Assembly: GCA_017744415.1 (NCBI GenBank)
Contig: JAGIBJ010000053.1
Span: 1 to 55,878, forward strand
Length of the DNA: 55,878 nt
Source: Solirubrobacteraceae bacterium
GTDB taxonomy: Bacteria > Actinomycetota > Thermoleophilia > Solirubrobacterales > Solirubrobacteraceae
Direction of reading: 5' to 3'
Within the stretch, counting starts at the first letter, position 1. Every line of letters begins with the position of its first letter. The notes under the pieces are model-generated. The model saw only the letters and a list, made by a program, of their open reading frames with translations. It was not told where the DNA came from and did not search any database. Below, one piece after another: positions 55,087 through 55,878 of this stretch. The position numbers and the translations under genes were made by a program.

Positions 55087-55878
55087 TCAGGCCGTCGGGC
55101 CGTGCTCCGCACCGATCGCGTCGAGCTCGGCGAGATCCGCGGCGCTGAGCTCGAGGCCAGCCCCGGCGACGTTCTGGCGCAGGTGGGCAACCGACGACGT
55201 GCCCGGGATCAGGAGCATGTTCGGCGAGCGCTGCAGCAGCCAGGCGAGGGCGACCGCGAGGGGCGCGGCATCGAGCCGCGCGGCGACGGCGCTGAGCGCG
55301 CCGGACTGCAGCGGGCTGAAGCCGCCGAGCGGGAAGAACGGCACGAAGGCGATGCCGTCGCCCGCGAGCGCGTCGACGAGGGCATCGTCGACGCGGTGCG
55401 CGACGTTGTAGAAGTTCTGCACGCAGACGACGGGCGCGATCGTCCGTGCCTCGGCGATCTGCTCGGCGTTCACGTTGCTCAGCCCGAGATGGCGGATCAG
55501 GCCCTGCTCACGCAGCTCGGCGAGGGTCTCGAACTGCTCGGCGATCGAACCGGCCTCCGGCTCGGAGAAGCCGCCGACGCGGAGGTTGACGACGTCGAGC
55601 ACGTCGAGGCCGAGGTTGCGGAGGTTGTCGTGGACGGCAGAGCGCAGCTCGTCGGGCGTGCGGGCGTGCGGCCAGCCGCCTTGCTCGTCGCGACGCGCGC
55701 CGACCTTGGTGACGATCGTGAGGTCGTCGGCGTACGGGTGGAGCGTCTGCTTGATGAGCTGGTTCGTCACGTGCGGGCCGTAGAAGTCGCTCGTGTCGAT
55801 GTGGTTCACGCCCGCCGCCACCGCCTCGCGCAGCACCGCCACCGCCTGGTCGCGATCGCGCGGCGGGCCGAACACGCC
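55087..55878 (-). CDS. Aldo/keto reductase, 5' end outside window
   Basis: The last 264 residues of an aldo/keto reductase. Catalytic Asp and Tyr are in HIDTSDFYGPH, and Lys is in LTIVTKVGA. The cofactor region is seen in RHLGLSNVNAEQI, VQNFYNVAHR and the C-terminal IPGTSSVAHLRQNV. The frame is open to the right edge, and the first codons in the window (G-V-F-G-P-P-R-D) correspond to an internal part of the barrel, so the true start is beyond 55878. The stop is 2 nt from the tRNA-Leu 3' end, with the genes convergent. Confidence 0.93.
   Translation of the reverse strand, partial: GVFGPPRDRDQAVAVLREAVAAGVNHIDTSDFYGPHVTNQLIKQTLHPYADDLTIVTKVGARRDEQGGWPHARTPDELRSAVHDNLRNLGLDVLDVVNLRVGGFSEPEAGSIAEQFETLAELREQGLIRHLGLSNVNAEQIAEARTIAPVVCVQNFYNVAHRVDDALVDALAGDGIAFVPFFPLGGFSPLQSGALSAVAARLDAAPLAVALAWLLQRSPNMLLIPGTSSVAHLRQNVAGAGLELSAADLAELDAIGAEHGPTA

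Overview
The window reads as chromosomal DNA of a high-GC Gram-positive bacterium, most likely an actinobacterium and possibly of the Thermoleophilia/Solirubrobacterales type. The signs are very high GC, an Arg/Asp-rich insertion in a Rho-like protein, LexA boxes of the CGAAC-N4-GTTCG type, and many secreted proteins with lysine-rich C-terminal beta modules. At least thirteen start codons lie 6-7 nt after a TANNNT -10 box, which implies widespread leaderless transcription. The lineage is inference. I see no transposase, integrase, phage or CRISPR signal.

Layout. 1-5.5 kb (minus): a Tad/Flp pilus locus (tadC partial, tadB, tadA, a secreted Ca-binding repeat protein, a CpaB-like SAF protein and an orphan OmpR-type regulator). 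A nearly identical 53-bp block surrounds the start codons of both tadA and the regulator. 5.7-8 kb: an unknown acidic protein and a secreted matrixin-like protease with FG-GAP repeats. 8.1-12.3 kb (minus): a divergent Rho-like protein, folP, and an ECF-type sigma factor fused to a membrane anchor and Ser/Gly tail. 12.4-15 kb (plus): an extended SDR, an XRE-cupin regulator and a DUF4386 protein.

15-22.7 kb (minus) is the most striking region. A cobalamin riboswitch precedes three exported proteins with DUF4430/transcobalamin-C-like domains, then EcfT, a double EcfA ATPase, and an EcfS component fused to an alpha/alpha-toroid (prenyltransferase-like) domain. The two folds of animal intrinsic factor/transcobalamin are thus encoded separately and linked to a vitamin B12 ECF importer. 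A PduO-type cobalamin adenosyltransferase lies 4 kb away.

22.8-33.4 kb: a lipoprotein, an acyl-CoA dehydrogenase plus thiolase-like pair, pduO, a small SOS-box-controlled gene of unknown function, tRNA-Glu and tRNA-Leu, a secreted trypsin-like protease, a GNAT acetyltransferase divergent from SOS-controlled dinB, and a tandem HD-GYP protein. 33.4-40.4 kb: a secreted beta-propeller-like protein, a 1-Cys peroxiredoxin, a histidine kinase lacking its histidine, a LemA pair, an unknown protein, three tRNAs and a rhodanese. 40.4-50.7 kb: a 648-bp intergenic region, an ABC exporter with a TetR regulator, a large secreted repeat protein, an SDR, a molybdopterin oxidoreductase and an alpha/beta hydrolase. 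50.7-55.9 kb: a condensation-domain-like acyltransferase, uricase, a PETase/cutinase-like hydrolase, two tRNA-Leu, a membrane protein and a truncated aldo/keto reductase.

Several operons use 4-nt ATGA/GTGA stop-start overlaps, which imply translational coupling. Strong GC-rich hairpins, several with a shared GAAGGCC/GGCCTTC stem, end many transcription units.
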